Source: Christiangramia flava JLT2011
GTDB lineage: Bacteria; Bacteroidota; Bacteroidia; Flavobacteriales; Flavobacteriaceae
Direction of reading: 5' to 3'
Length of the DNA: 64,000 bases
Assembly: GCF_001951155.1 (NCBI RefSeq)
Contig: NZ_CP016359.1
Span: forward strand, 1,009,001 to 1,073,000
Positions 28,501 to 38,400 of the stretch are shown here, piece after piece; within the stretch, counting starts at the first letter, position 1; each line of letters opens with the position of its first letter. The position numbers were made by a program, and so were the translations under genes. A model generated the notes under the pieces. The model was not told the DNA's origin. It ran no database searches and saw only the letters and a list, made by a program, of their open reading frames with translations.

Positions 28501-28636
28501 TAACTGGGATGGTTTCTCTGAGAAATCGTTCACAAGTTCGAACCAGTTACCGTCAGGTACCTACTACTACGTGATCGAGGTAAGAAATACAGATTTCGAG
28601 CCAATAACTGGATACATCTATTTAGGAACAAAATAA
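19580..28636 (+). CDS. Giant T9SS-secreted adhesin with 24 HYR domains and type B sorting domain
   Basis: 3018 residues. Signal peptide about 1-31 (FFLFVVVLCVGFSTHLNAQ). About 35-355 is a beta-rich region of unknown family (YAGLYWSARTKSQ, YYGGWSLIVVYQNSQMNPRDITVFDG). About 365-480 is a DUF11-like domain (VQPGQEVTYKIELRNKGTEALENV). From about 790 to 2750 I count 24 HYR (immunoglobulin-like) domains of about 82 residues, each with a DxxxPxIxxC start, ATDNC centre, FPxGxTTVTWTxTDxxGN and a closing VTVxD. Seven of them are tandemly duplicated (separate entry). About 2755-2830 resembles a SprB-type repeat (ATCAEPTGTIVVTAVEGVTYSIDG). The C-terminus (about 2917-3018: VVTPNGDGRNDYFEIG, FNRWGAEIF, LPSGTYYYVIEV) is a CHU_C/type B sorting domain. 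Such proteins pair with a PorP/SprF protein, which follows 11 bp downstream. Confidence 0.93.
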   Translation: MKKQYSPISIPKFFLFVVVLCVGFSTHLNAQIIKEFQPRSSQETPEKTIYNVHGDFTIIGNTNMTLQNYSDTRLNSNNVMIAVDTDNDNSTSNSSSAQLNYSIENNLNPDCTEVVYAGLYWSARTKSQVSNSIKRSIKFKTPNGSYQTVTAKPGDIAFPGEEDMYVAYTEVTDLVKNAGQGDYWVADMAISTGNGGSTGYYGGWSLIVVYQNSQMNPRDITVFDGYAYVEGNVVAEYNLPISGFHTSQEGPVNMKLGMVASEGDVGISGDYFKIKKHSSNQYLTLQHSKNSSNNFFNSSIVNDDPRNPNLKNNTGIDISILNVPNENNSVVTNNQTSTTFKYGSTQDTYVIYSLAMSVDAYQPEIEGISSISSINGQNYTSGTTVQPGQEVTYKIELRNKGTEALENVSLNIPIPYNATYVLESAYTNIYYAPNPTPNSIDYNPNQGSNGVLTWEIGDLPVVENNNTLLAELYITVKATENCTLLKYIECQGNSGINFVGALNGKGKITGVGFQNTELIQGYQTNGTCIGEPIRNPLFIPIDSTQFIQDNCSNENDLTFQFCDGGSSISFSSIADEFPVNTRFYDSFPLTQSSTEYTFENPFPNSTKSYFAVLPGVNDCYIPFTLQIEELKIEFSAFSKSCDNSYGSISVDNYDPAIQYILLDNNNAPTEISISDSGIFLELEPGQYRIKATSERCEIISAIITVLDEQEIPELPSNITVDPATCGLNNGSISFDVNSNYEYVLRDANEIIVTGEGTFPSLASGNYSLTVYNKNCQNSTIIELTETLDNVKPVITACAADITNQPADEGSCSATNVNLGTITATDNCDTNLTITNDAPNVFPAGSTTVTWTVTDDAGNFTTCTQVVTVVDNQDPKIISCAADKTVNADAGLCTASGVDLGSVEATDNCDTDLSITNNAPAIFPAGKTTVIWTITDDAGNSVTCEQEITVIDNQDPVITACAADISDLPADNGSCSATNVNLGSVTATDNCDADLSITNNAPSEFPLGETVVTWTVTDDAGNSVTCEQTITVVDTQKPVITSCASDITNQPADEGSCSATNVNLGNITATDNCDTDLTITNDAPTVFQAGTTIVTWTVKDKAGNIATCTQSVTVVDTEDPVITSCATDKTVNADNGFCYATGVDLGSITATDNCDTNLEITNNAPAQFPVGTTTVTWTVKDDADNTAICTQKITVVDNQDPTTEQPDNITVNADPTICGATVNFNKVGAEDNCGLESVEITEGLSSGEVFPVGTTTVTWTVTDIHGNTTTVSFDVTVVDNTKPIISCPGDMVVPTAEGEDSVIVNFNDATATDNCDVTVEQTAGPTSGSDLAIGTYTVEYTATDASGNTATCSFKIEVVDDEDPTISCPGDISDINDEGVCGAVVTFATPDASDNSGSVAVEQVAGPASGSVFPVGTTTVTFRATDDDDNFVECSFDVTITDNEAPEITCPADIEITTEDGLCGVSLANLDLGMATAADNCEGEITITNNAPTTFPLGTTEVTWTATDANGNSATCVQKVTVSDDEAPVVTQIENYTDIDTDPETCGAVINYGTIQATDNCEIESIEMTEGIASGQVFPVGITTVTYVVTDASGNQSTMTFTVTVVDNEDPMITCPGNIEVSTAEGENFAVVTFEDATATDNCEVTVTQTGGQASGSEFGPGVHTIEYTATDASGNTAVCSFTITVEDDEDPTITCPENIVQPNDPGLCGAAVEFAMPEFADNSGQVTIEQLTGPASGEFFEVGTTTVTFRATDAAGNTAECSFDVTVNDTEAPTTETMENITVNAEQEFCGAVVDFGMIGADDNCGLESVEITEGLASGEVFPVGTTTVTWTVTDIHGNTTTVSFDVTVVDNTNPIISCPGDMTVTTATGQNYAIVEFADATATDNCDVTVEQTAGPLSGSQFPIGDTTVTFTATDNSGNTAECSFTVTVEDGEDPSISCPENIVTPNDPGICGAAVEFDMPEFADNSGEVSIEQIAGPASGEVFPVGTTTVTFRATDDDDNFVECSFDVTITDNEAPEITCPADIEITTEDGLCGVSLANLDLGMATAADNCEGEITITNNAPTIFPLGTTEVTWTATDANGNSATCVQKVTVSDDEAPVVTQIENYTDIDTDPETCGAVINYGTIQATDNCEIESIEMTEGIPSGQVFPVGTTTVTYVVTDASGNQSTMTFTVTVVDNEDPMITCPGNIEVSTAEGENFAVVTFEDATATDNCEVTVTQTGGQASGSEFGPGVHTIEYTATDASGNTAVCSFTITVEDDEDPTITCPENIVQPNDPGLCGAAVEFAMPEFADNSGQVTIEQLTGPASGEFFEVGTTTVTFRATDASGNTAECSFDVTVNDTEAPTTETMENITVNAEQEFCGAVVDFGMIGADDNCGLESVEITEGLASGEVFPVGTTTVTWTVTDIHGNTTTVSFDVTVVDNTNPIISCPGDMTVTTTTGQNYAIVEFADATATDNCDVTVEQTAGPLSGSHFPIGDTTVTFTATDNSGNTAECSFTVTVEDGEDPSISCPENIVTPNDPGICGATVEFDMPEFADNSGEVSIEQIAGPASGEVFPVGTTTVTFRATDAAGNTAECSFDVTVNDDEGPSIEQLSNIEVSNDPGTCGAVVDFLIPEATDNCGIESVELTEGAAPGSEFPIGTTTITYTATDTNGNTATSTFTITVTDDEAPVIECPESINIQVEIGTSSVIVNYTMVSYTDNCEGTTVEMTEGIASGEEFPVGETTVTYTVTDAAGNTASCSFTVTVEEEPLPEPPGAPGTTVTQATCAEPTGTIVVTAVEGVTYSIDGENYQESNTFSEVAPGTYQVTVKDEFGQVSEATTVTVNEAVAAEIETTDATLCIDDSTLDLFDLFLSEYDENGTWIDNDNSGALTDSFLDPSQADLGTYTFDYVIEGNCPSVTTVTVTINDDCVPLACTVQDVRDNISKVVTPNGDGRNDYFEIGQGTECDFTYDVKIFNRWGAEIFTATSYQNNWDGFSEKSFTSSNQLPSGTYYYVIEVRNTDFEPITGYIYLGTK
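23852..27289 (+). repeat. Two tandem 1719-bp copies (seven HYR domains each) inside the adhesin gene
   Basis: Copy 1 spans 23852-25570 and copy 2 spans 25571-27289. Landmarks recur exactly 1719 bp (573 codons) apart: the DDDDNF codons at 23852 and 25571, the gaagctcc at 24152 and 25871, and the gaagatggcgaagatcc stretch near 25370 and 27089. Each copy encodes the same seven HYR domains in the same order. Only scattered substitutions separate them, for example Ile/Thr, Ala/Pro and Gln/His changes, and no indel was seen. The period is a whole number of codons and of domains. Confidence 0.92.
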
Positions 28637-28647
28637 AAAGGGAAACC

Positions 28648-29559
28648 ATGAAAAAACAATTTCTAATCTTTTTAGTGATACTTGTTGCCGCCCCAGCTTT
28701 CTCGCAACAGCTCCCTCAGTTTACGCAGTATATGTATAACACCATATCTATCAACCCGGCCTATGCCGGTAGTCGGGATGCTTTTTCAATCATCGGGCTG
28801 CACCGCAGTCAGTGGGCAGACTTTGAAGGCGCACCAACAACGCAAACACTATCGATCAACTCGCCACTCAGCAATAATAAGATAGGTCTTGGCTTGTCTA
28901 TCATTAATGACAACGCGGGTTACGAAAACTACACCTATGCTTATGGTGATTTCGCTTACCGCATTGACCTGAGTGCCGATGTAAGTCTGCGAATGGGATT
29001 AAAGGCAGGTGCGAGCTATTACAATCTTGAAGAAGAACTGTTCACAGAGCCGGAAGTTATGAACGATCCGTTTTTTCAGGATCGGTTGAACCGCTGGACG
29101 CCAAATTTCGGGCTAGGTTTTTATTTGTCGTCTCAGAATTGGTATATCGGGGCTTCAGCTCCTAAACTGATCAACAATAACAATAACGAGTTCAACGAAT
29201 ATCTGGCTCTGGAGCAGGTTCACTACTATTTAACAGGAGGTTATGTGTTTGACCTGAGCGATAATGTAAAATTAAGACCCACTACCCTGGTTAAAATGAC
29301 CAAAGGAGCGCCTCTTTCCGTAGACCTTACGGCTACTGCGATCTTCAATGAGAAATTCTATCTGGGCGGATCCTACAGGATCGATGATGCGGTTGGTGCC
29401 TTCCTGGATGTGCAGGTCTTTAACGGCTTTCGTGCAGGTTATGCTTATGAATATCCAATATCTGATATTCGCCCGTACACCAGTGGCTCACACGAAATCC
29501 TGCTGATCTATGAAATCAGACTTAAAAACACTCGATACAAATCACCTCGTTTCTTCTAA
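28648..29559 (+). CDS. PorP/SprF-family outer-membrane protein, T9SS partner of the HYR adhesin
   Basis: 303 residues with signal peptide (MKKQFLIFLVILVAAPAFSQQ). The family start follows at once: LPQFTQYMYNTISINPAYAGSRDAFSIIGLHRSQWADFEGAPTTQTLSINSPL. The rest is an outer-membrane beta-barrel with many aromatic girdle residues (FGLGFYLSSQNWYIGASAPKL, VKLRPTTLVKM, FRAGYAYEYPIS). PorP/SprF proteins help secrete or hold T9SS cargo bearing type B sorting domains. The gene starts 11 bp after such a cargo gene and is followed 16 bp later by the PD40-OmpA gene, the usual trio in Flavobacteriia. Confidence 0.95.
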   Translation: MKKQFLIFLVILVAAPAFSQQLPQFTQYMYNTISINPAYAGSRDAFSIIGLHRSQWADFEGAPTTQTLSINSPLSNNKIGLGLSIINDNAGYENYTYAYGDFAYRIDLSADVSLRMGLKAGASYYNLEEELFTEPEVMNDPFFQDRLNRWTPNFGLGFYLSSQNWYIGASAPKLINNNNNEFNEYLALEQVHYYLTGGYVFDLSDNVKLRPTTLVKMTKGAPLSVDLTATAIFNEKFYLGGSYRIDDAVGAFLDVQVFNGFRAGYAYEYPISDIRPYTSGSHEILLIYEIRLKNTRYKSPRFF

Positions 29560-29575
29560 TTAAAGCCTGTGGATT

Positions 29576-31462
29576 ATGAAAAAACTTTACTTCATACTAA
29601 TACTTCTAATCGCGTCGGTATCGATGCAGGCCCAAAGCGGAAAGCAAAAGAAGGCAGATAAACTGTATAACAATTTCGCTTACCTGGAGGCTACCGATGT
29701 TTACAAAGAACTCATCGAAGACGGCTACCAGGTTTCTGAAAACAGCAAAAAGCTGGGCGATGCCTACATGATGTTGCGCAGCCCTGAAAACGCCGTTCAC
29801 TATTATGGTGATGTGATCGAAGAAGACAACATCGATCCCGAATATTATTATAAGTACGCTCAGGCTCTTCGTGGGGTGAAGCGTTACGAGGAATCTCGCA
29901 CCTGGCTGAAGAAGTACCTCGAAAGTGGCAATTCTTCGGATGAGATCGAGAAAATGATCGAAAAAGACGAATACCGTCCCGGGATCACCTACAAACTTCA
30001 GTCTTCTCCTGAATTGAATTCAGAAGTAAGCGATTTTGGTGTGTTCGCAAAAGACAGTATGCTTTACTTCGTATCGGCACGCGCACAGGATAGTGATGTC
30101 GAAAAGAAAACCTACAGCTGGAACGGTGAACCGTTTCTTGACGTATACGTGCTGGATCAGAAAAGCGGAAACATTAGTCCTATTAAAGGTGATGTAAACA
30201 CCAAGCTACACGATGGCCCAGTGGTGATATCACCTGATGGAAAAACCATTTATTTTACCAGAAACAATATCCTTGGAAATAAAGAAGGAAAAAAAGATAA
30301 AGACAGGACCAATAACCTGAAGCTGTATTCTGCAAGCTGGAAAAATGGAGAATGGACAGATGTAAAAGAATTGCCATTTAATTCTGATGATTATTCGGTA
30401 GGGCACCCCACTTTAAGTAAAGACGGTAAAACGCTCTACTTCGCATCTGATATGCCAGGCGGAATGGGTGGAACAGATATTTATAAAGTAAGTGTAGACA
30501 GTCTTTCCTTCGGAACACCTGAAAATCTTGGCGAGCCTGTAAACACTGAATTTGATGAGACCTTCCCTTTTATGGATACTGATGGCACCTTGTATTTTTC
30601 ATCAAACGGGCATGCCGGCCTGGGACTTTTTGATCTCTTCCGCCTCGAAAAAGAAAATGATACGGTCATGAACCTTGGAGAGAGCATCAATTCCAACATG
30701 GATGATTTTGCCTATTTCCAGGTAAATGATTCCCGCCAGGGATACATTTCTTCCAACCGTGATGGTGGCAGTGACAATATTTATGTTTTTAATAAGCTGA
30801 ATCCTTTAGTCCTGAAAGGAACGGTGACCGATGCCGTTAATGGAGAGCCTATAAGCCAGGCTACTGTTCGACTGATGGACGATGAAGATCACCAGATTGC
30901 TTTCCTGGAAACCGATGAGGACGGAAATTATGAAACCGAGGTCGCACGTGATCAAATGATTCCAATCGAAGCCAAGGAAATCGAATATGAAACTTTTACC
31001 GGTACCGTCAATACAAACGACAGTGATGAACAGGATGAAATGGTCTATGACATTCAGCTGAACCCTGTTCGTGATGTAGACTACCTGGCTGAAATTAATA
31101 ATATCTACTTTGATTTTGACAAATCGAACATTCGCCCGGACGCGGCTCAGGAACTGGATAAACTGGTAGATCTTATGCAAAACGAATATCCGGAACTCGT
31201 CATCGAGATCAACTCACATACCGATCGCAGAGGGACTAATGCCTATAACGAAAAACTGGCCGAACGTCGCGCTAAATCAACTTATGATTACCTGATCTCT
31301 AAAGGAATTGCTCCGGAACGGATTGCAGACTACAAAGGTCACGGAGAAACCGAGCCGGCAATAGACTGTGACCGTTGTACCGAACAGGATCACCAATTGA
31401 ACCGTCGCTCGATGTTTAAGGTCGTTCAAATGAAAGAATTAACGAAATTTTATAATGATTAA
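29576..31462 (+). CDS. PD40-repeat OmpA-family lipid/peptidoglycan-linked protein of the T9SS trio
   Basis: 628 residues. Signal peptide MKKLYFILILLIASVSMQAQ. About 25-130 are TPR-like helices (ADKLYNNFAYLEATDVYKELIEDGY). About 165-415 are PD40/WD40-like blades (VVISPDGKTIYFTRNN, TLSKDGKTLYFASDMPGGMGGTDIYK, FMDTDGTLYFSSNGHAGLG, GYISSNRDGGSDNIYVF). About 418-500 is a carboxypeptidase-regulatory-like domain (LKGTVTDAVNGEPISQATVRL). The OmpA C domain closes it (IYFDFDKSNIRPDAAQELDKLVDLM, INSHTDRRGTNAYNEKLAERRAKSTYDYLISKGI), binding peptidoglycan. It probably fixes the PorP/SprF and adhesin assembly to the cell wall. A decayed copy of its 3' part lies at 41561-41880. Confidence 0.94.
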   Translation: MKKLYFILILLIASVSMQAQSGKQKKADKLYNNFAYLEATDVYKELIEDGYQVSENSKKLGDAYMMLRSPENAVHYYGDVIEEDNIDPEYYYKYAQALRGVKRYEESRTWLKKYLESGNSSDEIEKMIEKDEYRPGITYKLQSSPELNSEVSDFGVFAKDSMLYFVSARAQDSDVEKKTYSWNGEPFLDVYVLDQKSGNISPIKGDVNTKLHDGPVVISPDGKTIYFTRNNILGNKEGKKDKDRTNNLKLYSASWKNGEWTDVKELPFNSDDYSVGHPTLSKDGKTLYFASDMPGGMGGTDIYKVSVDSLSFGTPENLGEPVNTEFDETFPFMDTDGTLYFSSNGHAGLGLFDLFRLEKENDTVMNLGESINSNMDDFAYFQVNDSRQGYISSNRDGGSDNIYVFNKLNPLVLKGTVTDAVNGEPISQATVRLMDDEDHQIAFLETDEDGNYETEVARDQMIPIEAKEIEYETFTGTVNTNDSDEQDEMVYDIQLNPVRDVDYLAEINNIYFDFDKSNIRPDAAQELDKLVDLMQNEYPELVIEINSHTDRRGTNAYNEKLAERRAKSTYDYLISKGIAPERIADYKGHGETEPAIDCDRCTEQDHQLNRRSMFKVVQMKELTKFYND

Positions 31463-31528
31463 AGACCTGACAATTATTTTTAAAAGCTAAATTTAATTCC
31501 AAAACTTTGAAGGCCTCAAATTAAAAGT

Positions 31529-31558
31529 AAAAAGTTCCGGCCCCACACGGAACTTTTT
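31529..31558 (+). terminator. Rho-independent terminator of the T9SS operon
   Basis: Perfect 11-bp arms 31529-31539 and 31548-31558 with an 8-base loop, ending in a T run. It lies 66 bp after the OmpA stop codon, so it closes the 19080-31462 operon. Confidence 0.85.
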
Positions 31559-31590
31559 ATTATTTAAAAATGTTTAGTTGTAACCTTCCA

Positions 31591-31624
31591 AGGCATAATC
31601 TCCCTAAATTATGCCTTTTTTTTT
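31591..31624 (+). terminator. Second rho-independent terminator after the T9SS operon
   Basis: Arms aggcataat (31591-31599) and attatgcct (31608-31616), an 8-base loop, and a run of nine or more T. It backs up the hairpin about 60 bp upstream. Confidence 0.85.
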
Positions 31625-32146
31625 ATTAAAACATCTTACGTTGTAATCCATAGCAATTCCCTTCAATATGACTGGTGACGGAGCCTGAGCTTATCTCAAT
31701 ATGACCCAAAAAAATACCAGGTCTGTAGGGTCTCTGCTTTATTTTCTCTTCGAATTATGGACTAAAATCGTAATAGCTTTTAGGAAAATCTGACGGGAAA
31801 GAGTAATATACAAATAACTTAATTTTAATCTGGTGATTGCCTTTTCACGAAATTCCGGCTTCGTTTTCGTATGAGACTCATGAAATGAGGTAAAAAGTTA
31901 TAACACAATCCATAAACACGATTATTAACTTGAAGGTCACAATTTGAGTTTATGATAAATGAATAGTCGAATTTCAGGAATATTAAGAACGGATTTGGAC
32001 AAAATATTGGAGGGTTCAAAAATCTCCCATTAGAAGACTAAAATAAATTTGACCCATTAACCTCAATTTCTTACTTGTAATGTTGACCGAATAAATTGTA
32101 AATTGTCATTCAGTCGGATTTTTCTTTCGATTAAATTGATTAGAAT
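31625..32146. other. Gene-free stretch between terminators, with one doubtful minus-strand ORF
   Basis: About 520 bp of low-complexity AT-rich DNA. A 64-codon minus-strand frame (31825-32019) ends in a basic tail (LIRKRSRNFVKRQS) but has no recognisable domain, so I do not call it a gene. The further 230 bp up to 32401, after the next hairpin, presumably hold the promoter of the second adhesin; nothing else is seen there. Confidence 0.4.
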
Positions 32147-32170
32147 AAAGGTGCTCAATTGAGCACCTTT
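32147..32170 (+). terminator. Perfect palindrome, terminator-like
   Basis: aaaggtgctcaa (32147-32158) is followed at once by its reverse complement (32159-32170), then by tatttaag. It resembles the hairpin at 13146-13173 in its aaaaggtgc stem. No gene directly upstream ends here, so it may be the leftover terminator of a lost gene. Confidence 0.6.
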
Positions 32171-32401
32171 TATTTAAGTAATTTCCTACAAATCAAAGTA
32201 TTTCGTGAGTTTTTTCTTCAAGTTTAAAAAGTATTTTGTAATCTTGTCGATGCAACCCGAAATCTATATTAAATGGTTAACCATAACTATTATTTCGATC
32301 GAAACGATTCTCGGTCGATTTTCAATTCAAGGAATTTTTTTGGACAGTAATTTTCTCTAGTCAGTTTTTTCAACTATTAAATTACTCTATATAAAATTTC
32401 T

Positions 32402-35400
32402 ATGCTCTGGTCTAATAGAATATCTTACTTCATAAGGTATATTTTATTTATTCTTACCTTATTTTATAGTTTAAATAAATTATCTGCTCAATGTAATACA
32501 ACCCCTTCTATTTCAGTTTCGGCGAGTTCACTGGAAGTTTGTACAGGTGATGAAATCGTGTTCAGTTCTGAGCAAAGCAATGCATCGGGATGGAGCTCCA
32601 CCTTTCAATGGAAATTGAATGGAAATCCACTTACTGGACAAACAAATTCCACCTTTTCTTCTTCAAGTTTAAATAATGGAGATCGTGTCAGCGTTGACGT
32701 CACCTTTACCTGCTCTGATAACACAGAGCTAATCTCCAGTAATCAATTACAGGTAACTATTTATGAAACTCCTACGGTTTCCGAAATCGATGATATTATT
32801 CTTTGTAATACCGAAAACTCCGAAGATGTTACTTTCTTGGGTAATGCTGATTCTTTTATTTGGAATTCTTCCAATAACGATATAGGCTTGAGTTCCTCCG
32901 GAAACGGAAACATACCCTCCTTTAAAGCAAAAAATACTGGGTATAGTCCTATTACCTCCGTTATCACCGTGACGCCTTATATCAAGGAGTGCCAGGGAGA
33001 GACAAAATCATTCTCCATCACTGTAAACCCTACGCCCACAGTAGAGAGGCCGGAAAATATAGGTATTTGTAACGGGGAGGTAGTCGATGCCATTAATTTT
33101 TCGGGCAATCAAACATCTAATATTCAGTATTTCTGGACAAATTCTGCCACCAGCATCGGTTTACCTAACCAGGGAACTGGTACGATTAATTCATTTACTG
33201 CTACTAATACAGGTAATAATCCGGTTACAGCCAACCTCACCGTTACACCGGTGGCTAATGATTGCCAAGGAGAAGCACGAAGTTTTTCAATCACAGTATA
33301 TCCTACCCCAGAAGTTGATCAACCAGAAGACATTGTTGTTTGTAATCAAGAAACGGTGTCTGGAATAAATTTCACCGACAATGCAGTTGCGGGAAATTTA
33401 TTTTATTGGTCTTCTAGCAACACCAATATCGGTATCCCCAGTCAGGGAATGGGTAACATTGATTCGTTCCAGGCCATAAATCCGGGGAATTCCGCTATAA
33501 CTGCTACTATTACGGTAACACCAAAAGCCAATGATTGCGCTGGAGAAAGTAAAACCTTTACTATTACAGTCAATCCTACACCCACTGTAAGTGATCTTGA
33601 TGATCTAACCGTTTGTAATGGTGAGCAAATTGAAAAATTTGAATTTTCTGGTAGTTCTGTTGCCGGAACTACTTATAAATGGACTAATGATAATCCTAAT
33701 ATTGGTTTATCTCAAGAAGGAACTAATGCCATTCCACAATTTAAAGCGATTAACAACGGATCGGATCCAATAACGGCAGCCATTGAAGTCACACCGCTCG
33801 CCAATGGTTGTGAAGGAGAACCTCGCAACTTTACCATTACGGTCAACCCTACTCCGTTTATCAATACCCCCGCGGATCAAACAATCTGCGAGGATAATTC
33901 AACCCAGCCAATAAATTTTTCCGGAAATACTGTTTCCAATACTCAGGTAAGTTGGACTAATGATCATCCGGAAATTGGGTTACCAGCCTCGGGCACGGGT
34001 AATATTTCTAGCTTTACTGGATTAAATCCCACTAATAAAACCATTCAGGCTACGATTACCATCATTCCGTCAGCTAATTCCTGCCAGGGAAGTGCGTCTT
34101 CATTTATTATAAACGTTAAGCCAAAACCAGAACTGGCCGCTCCAGATGATCAAACCTTATGTAGTGGTGTCAAAACGGAAACTCTTCCGCTTGGCCTTAT
34201 ACCCGGCAACACCACCTTTAGTATTACCGGTGGTAGCTCTATTGGACTGGCTGATCGCAGTAACCAAAATGAAATTCCTTCTTTTACACCAATTAATAAT
34301 AGCGCAACTCCAATTTCAAAATCCATTAGTTTAATTCCTGTATCTGAAGGTTGTCAGGGCGACACAGTTACTTTTACTATTACCGTTAATCCAGCTCCTT
34401 CCATCACTATATCAAATGCGAATCCCACGATCTGTTCAGGATCGAACACAGCAATTATTATTTCCAGTCCCGTATCTAATGCGAAATTTTCATGGGAAAT
34501 TCAACAGGTCACCCCTGCAAATAGCGTTATCGGTGCCAGTGAAGGCTCAGGAAATGAAATAAGACAGAGTTTAACGAACCAATCTGGTAGTCAGGCTAAG
34601 ATCACCTATCTGATTTATTCCGAAGCAGATTCCTGTAGGATTAACCCAGTTCCTGTAACTGTAACGGTTAATCCTGTTCCAAACCTTAAAATCACAGAAC
34701 CAGAAACCGTATGCGCTCCAGCTTCAATAGATTTAACCAGCAATGAGATAACGGCGGGATCTGATAGTAATCTGAATTTCTCGTACTGGACAAATTCTAA
34801 TTTAACAAACCCGGTCAGTGATCCGAGCAAGGTATCTGCGGGCACCTATTATATTAAAGCCACCAACGAGTTCGGGTGTGAGATTTCAGAAAAAGTAACT
34901 ATTACAGAATTTCCTTTGCCGGAATTAACTAGTGAATCGAATGTTGCTGGGTTTTGTTCGGAAACACCTTTTATATATGAATTCAACAGTTCCATCGTTG
35001 GAACGACTTTTAATTGGTCCAGACCCCAGATCGATGGAATTTCCACTCCTGCAAACAGTGATGAAGGTGATATTGATGAAGTCCTGGTCAATACCACTAA
35101 TCATCCGATAACCGTAAAATATGAAGTTACATTAATTAGTCCGGAGGGTTGTTTGAATTCAGCTAGTGTTACCACCACTGTCACACCTACCCCAATCCTT
35201 ACCAGTGATTTATCTCCAGGATCTATTTGTAGCGGCTCTCCATTTAGTTACAGCCCTTCAAGTTCTGTGAACGGGACCAACTTTAAGTGGACAAGGCAAC
35301 AAGTGGCGGGAATATCTAACCCTGCAGCCAGCGGAACCGGAAACATTTCAGAAACTCTAGAAAACACTACGAATCAAACGCTTGCTGTGACATATCAATA

Positions 35401-38400
35401 TCAATTGAGTTCTAACAATTGTACTAATCCACAAACCTATAGTATCACAGTTCCGGTTACTCCATCTCCACAAACGGAAGTGTATGCTTCTCAGAACGGC
35501 GAAGAAAAAGTTTCTGAAACCATCGAAATCTGCCAGGGAGGAAGTATCGATTTGTTTTCAGAGACGGCCATTCCTAATAATAGTGGCTTACCGACAGAAA
35601 TTTTAAATGCCAACTTCAACAATTCTTCAAATAGCTGGACCACTAGTGGAAATGGGCAACGAAACTGGAACCGTGTGAATAACGGAGAAGTTGTGGACAC
35701 CCAATGCGGGTATGTTTACGTAGGACCTAATTGGTGGAACTATGAGTACCGCTGTGAGGACATCGAATTGCATTCAAATGATAATTCCAGCTTCTTTCTG
35801 GTTAATAGTAATGCAACCAACGGTCGATTTAATACCGTGACTTTAACCAGTCCGGTATTTAGTACATCCGGGTATAATTCGTTATCCCTTTCCTTCTGGC
35901 ACTATTACCGTGATGGTGGTAGTAGGCGAAATGATCCGCTCGATATCGGCCGTTTGGAATACCGAATTGGCAACGGGAATTGGAGAAGTCTTAATAATAT
36001 AAATTTTACCTCCACAGAAGGTGGGCCCGATTCATTTGTACAGCGAACCATTGATATTTCCTCTCTTGTTGGAAATAACCAGGTTCAAATCCGTTTTAAC
36101 TATGATGATGCCAATGGAGATTATTACTGGGCCGTGGATAATATTATTATAGGTGGAGATGGTAGCAGCCAGCCGGAAGTTACATGGACTACCAATAACA
36201 GCGACTGGACATCGAATCAGCAAAATCCTGAAGATGTATCCCCCCCCATTTCTACGATCTACACTGCCACTTATGTGGATCCGGATACAGGATGTCCGGG
36301 ATCCAAATCGATCGAAGTGGTGGTAAAAGATCCTCCACAACCCGTTATAAAGGCAGATTATTGTGCTTATCCTAACGAACCCAATAAAATTCGCCTGTAT
36401 GTTGAAGGGTCGTATGACCGTTATGAATGGACCAGCTCCGGGGAAACAATCAGTACTCAATCATCTATTGATGTAACCTCCGCGCAAGGCTACACCCTTC
36501 GGGTATGGGAAAATGGATGCGAAGGCAGTTCTTCCATTGATATCTCTGAAAATCTTATTGAGAATGGAGATTTCGAAGCAGGCAATACCGGCTTTTCTAC
36601 GCAGTATAACTACCAGACTGACCGTGCTGGAAGACAGGATGAATTGGTTCCTGAAGGAACCTATGCTATCGCTCCTCATTCCAATCCTTATCATTATTCG
36701 TTTAATGATAGTGGTGACCATACAACAGGCGATGGTAATTTTATGATTGTCAATGGAGATCCTAACCTGGGAAATGTAGTATGGGAAACAAATGGATTTC
36801 TTGAAGTAAAGCCAAACACTGATTATTATTTTGGGGCCTGGACTACCAATCTCGTATCCCGTAGTGAGGCTGACAAATATGCCCGTCTACGTTTACAAAT
36901 CATAGTTAGGAATGGAAATGGCCAGCAGGTAGCAGCGGAATCGACACTTGGGGATCTCAGATTTCAAAATGTCGGGGAATGGATCGAATTTTATAATTCG
37001 CAGGTATGGAATTCCGGAGATTATGAAGAAGTAAAACTTCGGATCATTAATGAAAATACTATTCGTGATGGGAATGACTTTGGAATCGATGACATCTCAT
37101 TTGCCGAAATCAATGCTGTAGAATTTACCTTCGATCCACAAAATAATGGACCGATATGTCAGGAAGGTACCATTCAATTGAGTGCCAATCTGGAAGGTGG
37201 TCGTGATCCTATCACCTACCAATGGACCGGTCCAAATGGTTTCTCTTCTTCTGAGGCAAACCCGGTAATTGAAAATGCCACCACTGATAATTCTGGGGAT
37301 TACCAGCTAAGTATTACTGATTTTTACGGATGTTCTAACGCGGTTAAAACTACTACCGTTGAAGTGATCCCGGAAACCATCGTGGATGCCGGGGAAGACC
37401 AGGAGGTTTGTGCGGAGATGCGATCAGTAGATCTAACTGGAAGTATTTCAGGTTCTGTTACTAGTGGTACCTGGAGCGGCCCCAATGGATCTTTTGAGCC
37501 ATCGCCTAATAGCTTGGATGTTTCCTATTCCTTTTCTGAAGAAGATATTCAAATGGGATTCGTCGATCTGGTGCTGACTTCGGATGCTCCTCAAAGCCCC
37601 TGTGAAGTTAGCACCGATACGGTTAGAATTATTATTAATCCAACGCCTATTATCGAAGAACTCGTCATTGCCAATAACGAATGTAACGCAGGTTCTTCTG
37701 GTTCAGCTACTGCTTCTGTAATTTCTGGAACTGCCCCCTATACTTATAACTGGAGTGATGGTCAGACTGGTGAAACAGCAACGGATTTGGTTGCAGGAGA
37801 TTACGAGTTAGTTGTTACGGATGCATTGGGTTGTAGTACTTCTCAGGCTTTTACCATACAAGATCCAAGTCCGTTGCAACTGATCACTCTTACTTCGGAA
37901 AATATTAGCTGTTATGATGCTTCAGACGGAATAATTAGCCTGGAAGTATCTGGCGGGAATCTCCCAGAGGACCCGGTGGTGTATACTGTAAAGATCCTGA
38001 AGGAGAACGGTGCGACACTTGCAGATCAATCAAATGCGGACGGGTATTTCGAAATATCTGACCTACCGGCAGGAGCATTTACTGTTTTGGTGTCCACGGA
38101 AAATGAGTGTAGCGTCATATCCAGAAATATTACCCTCATTCAGCCGGCTGAAATTGTTGTAAGTGCTGGTGAGGATATTAACCCAGACGAATGCGGAGTT
38201 TCCTCTGTTCAACTGAAAGCACTACCTGTCGATCCCAATTTGGGAAGTGGACAATGGTCAATTGTTTCAGGTGAGGGTGGCTCGTTTGAAGTTACAGGGG
38301 ACCCATACACTCAGTTTTCCGGAATAGCAGGCGAGACCTATGAACTGGAATGGCAAGTTACTCCCGCCAATGGATGCGCCCCTATTTCCGATCAGTTGAT

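Noticed and set aside
31825..32019. 64-codon minus-strand frame with a basic tail
   Set aside because: No recognisable domain and low-complexity surroundings; noted only as doubtful.
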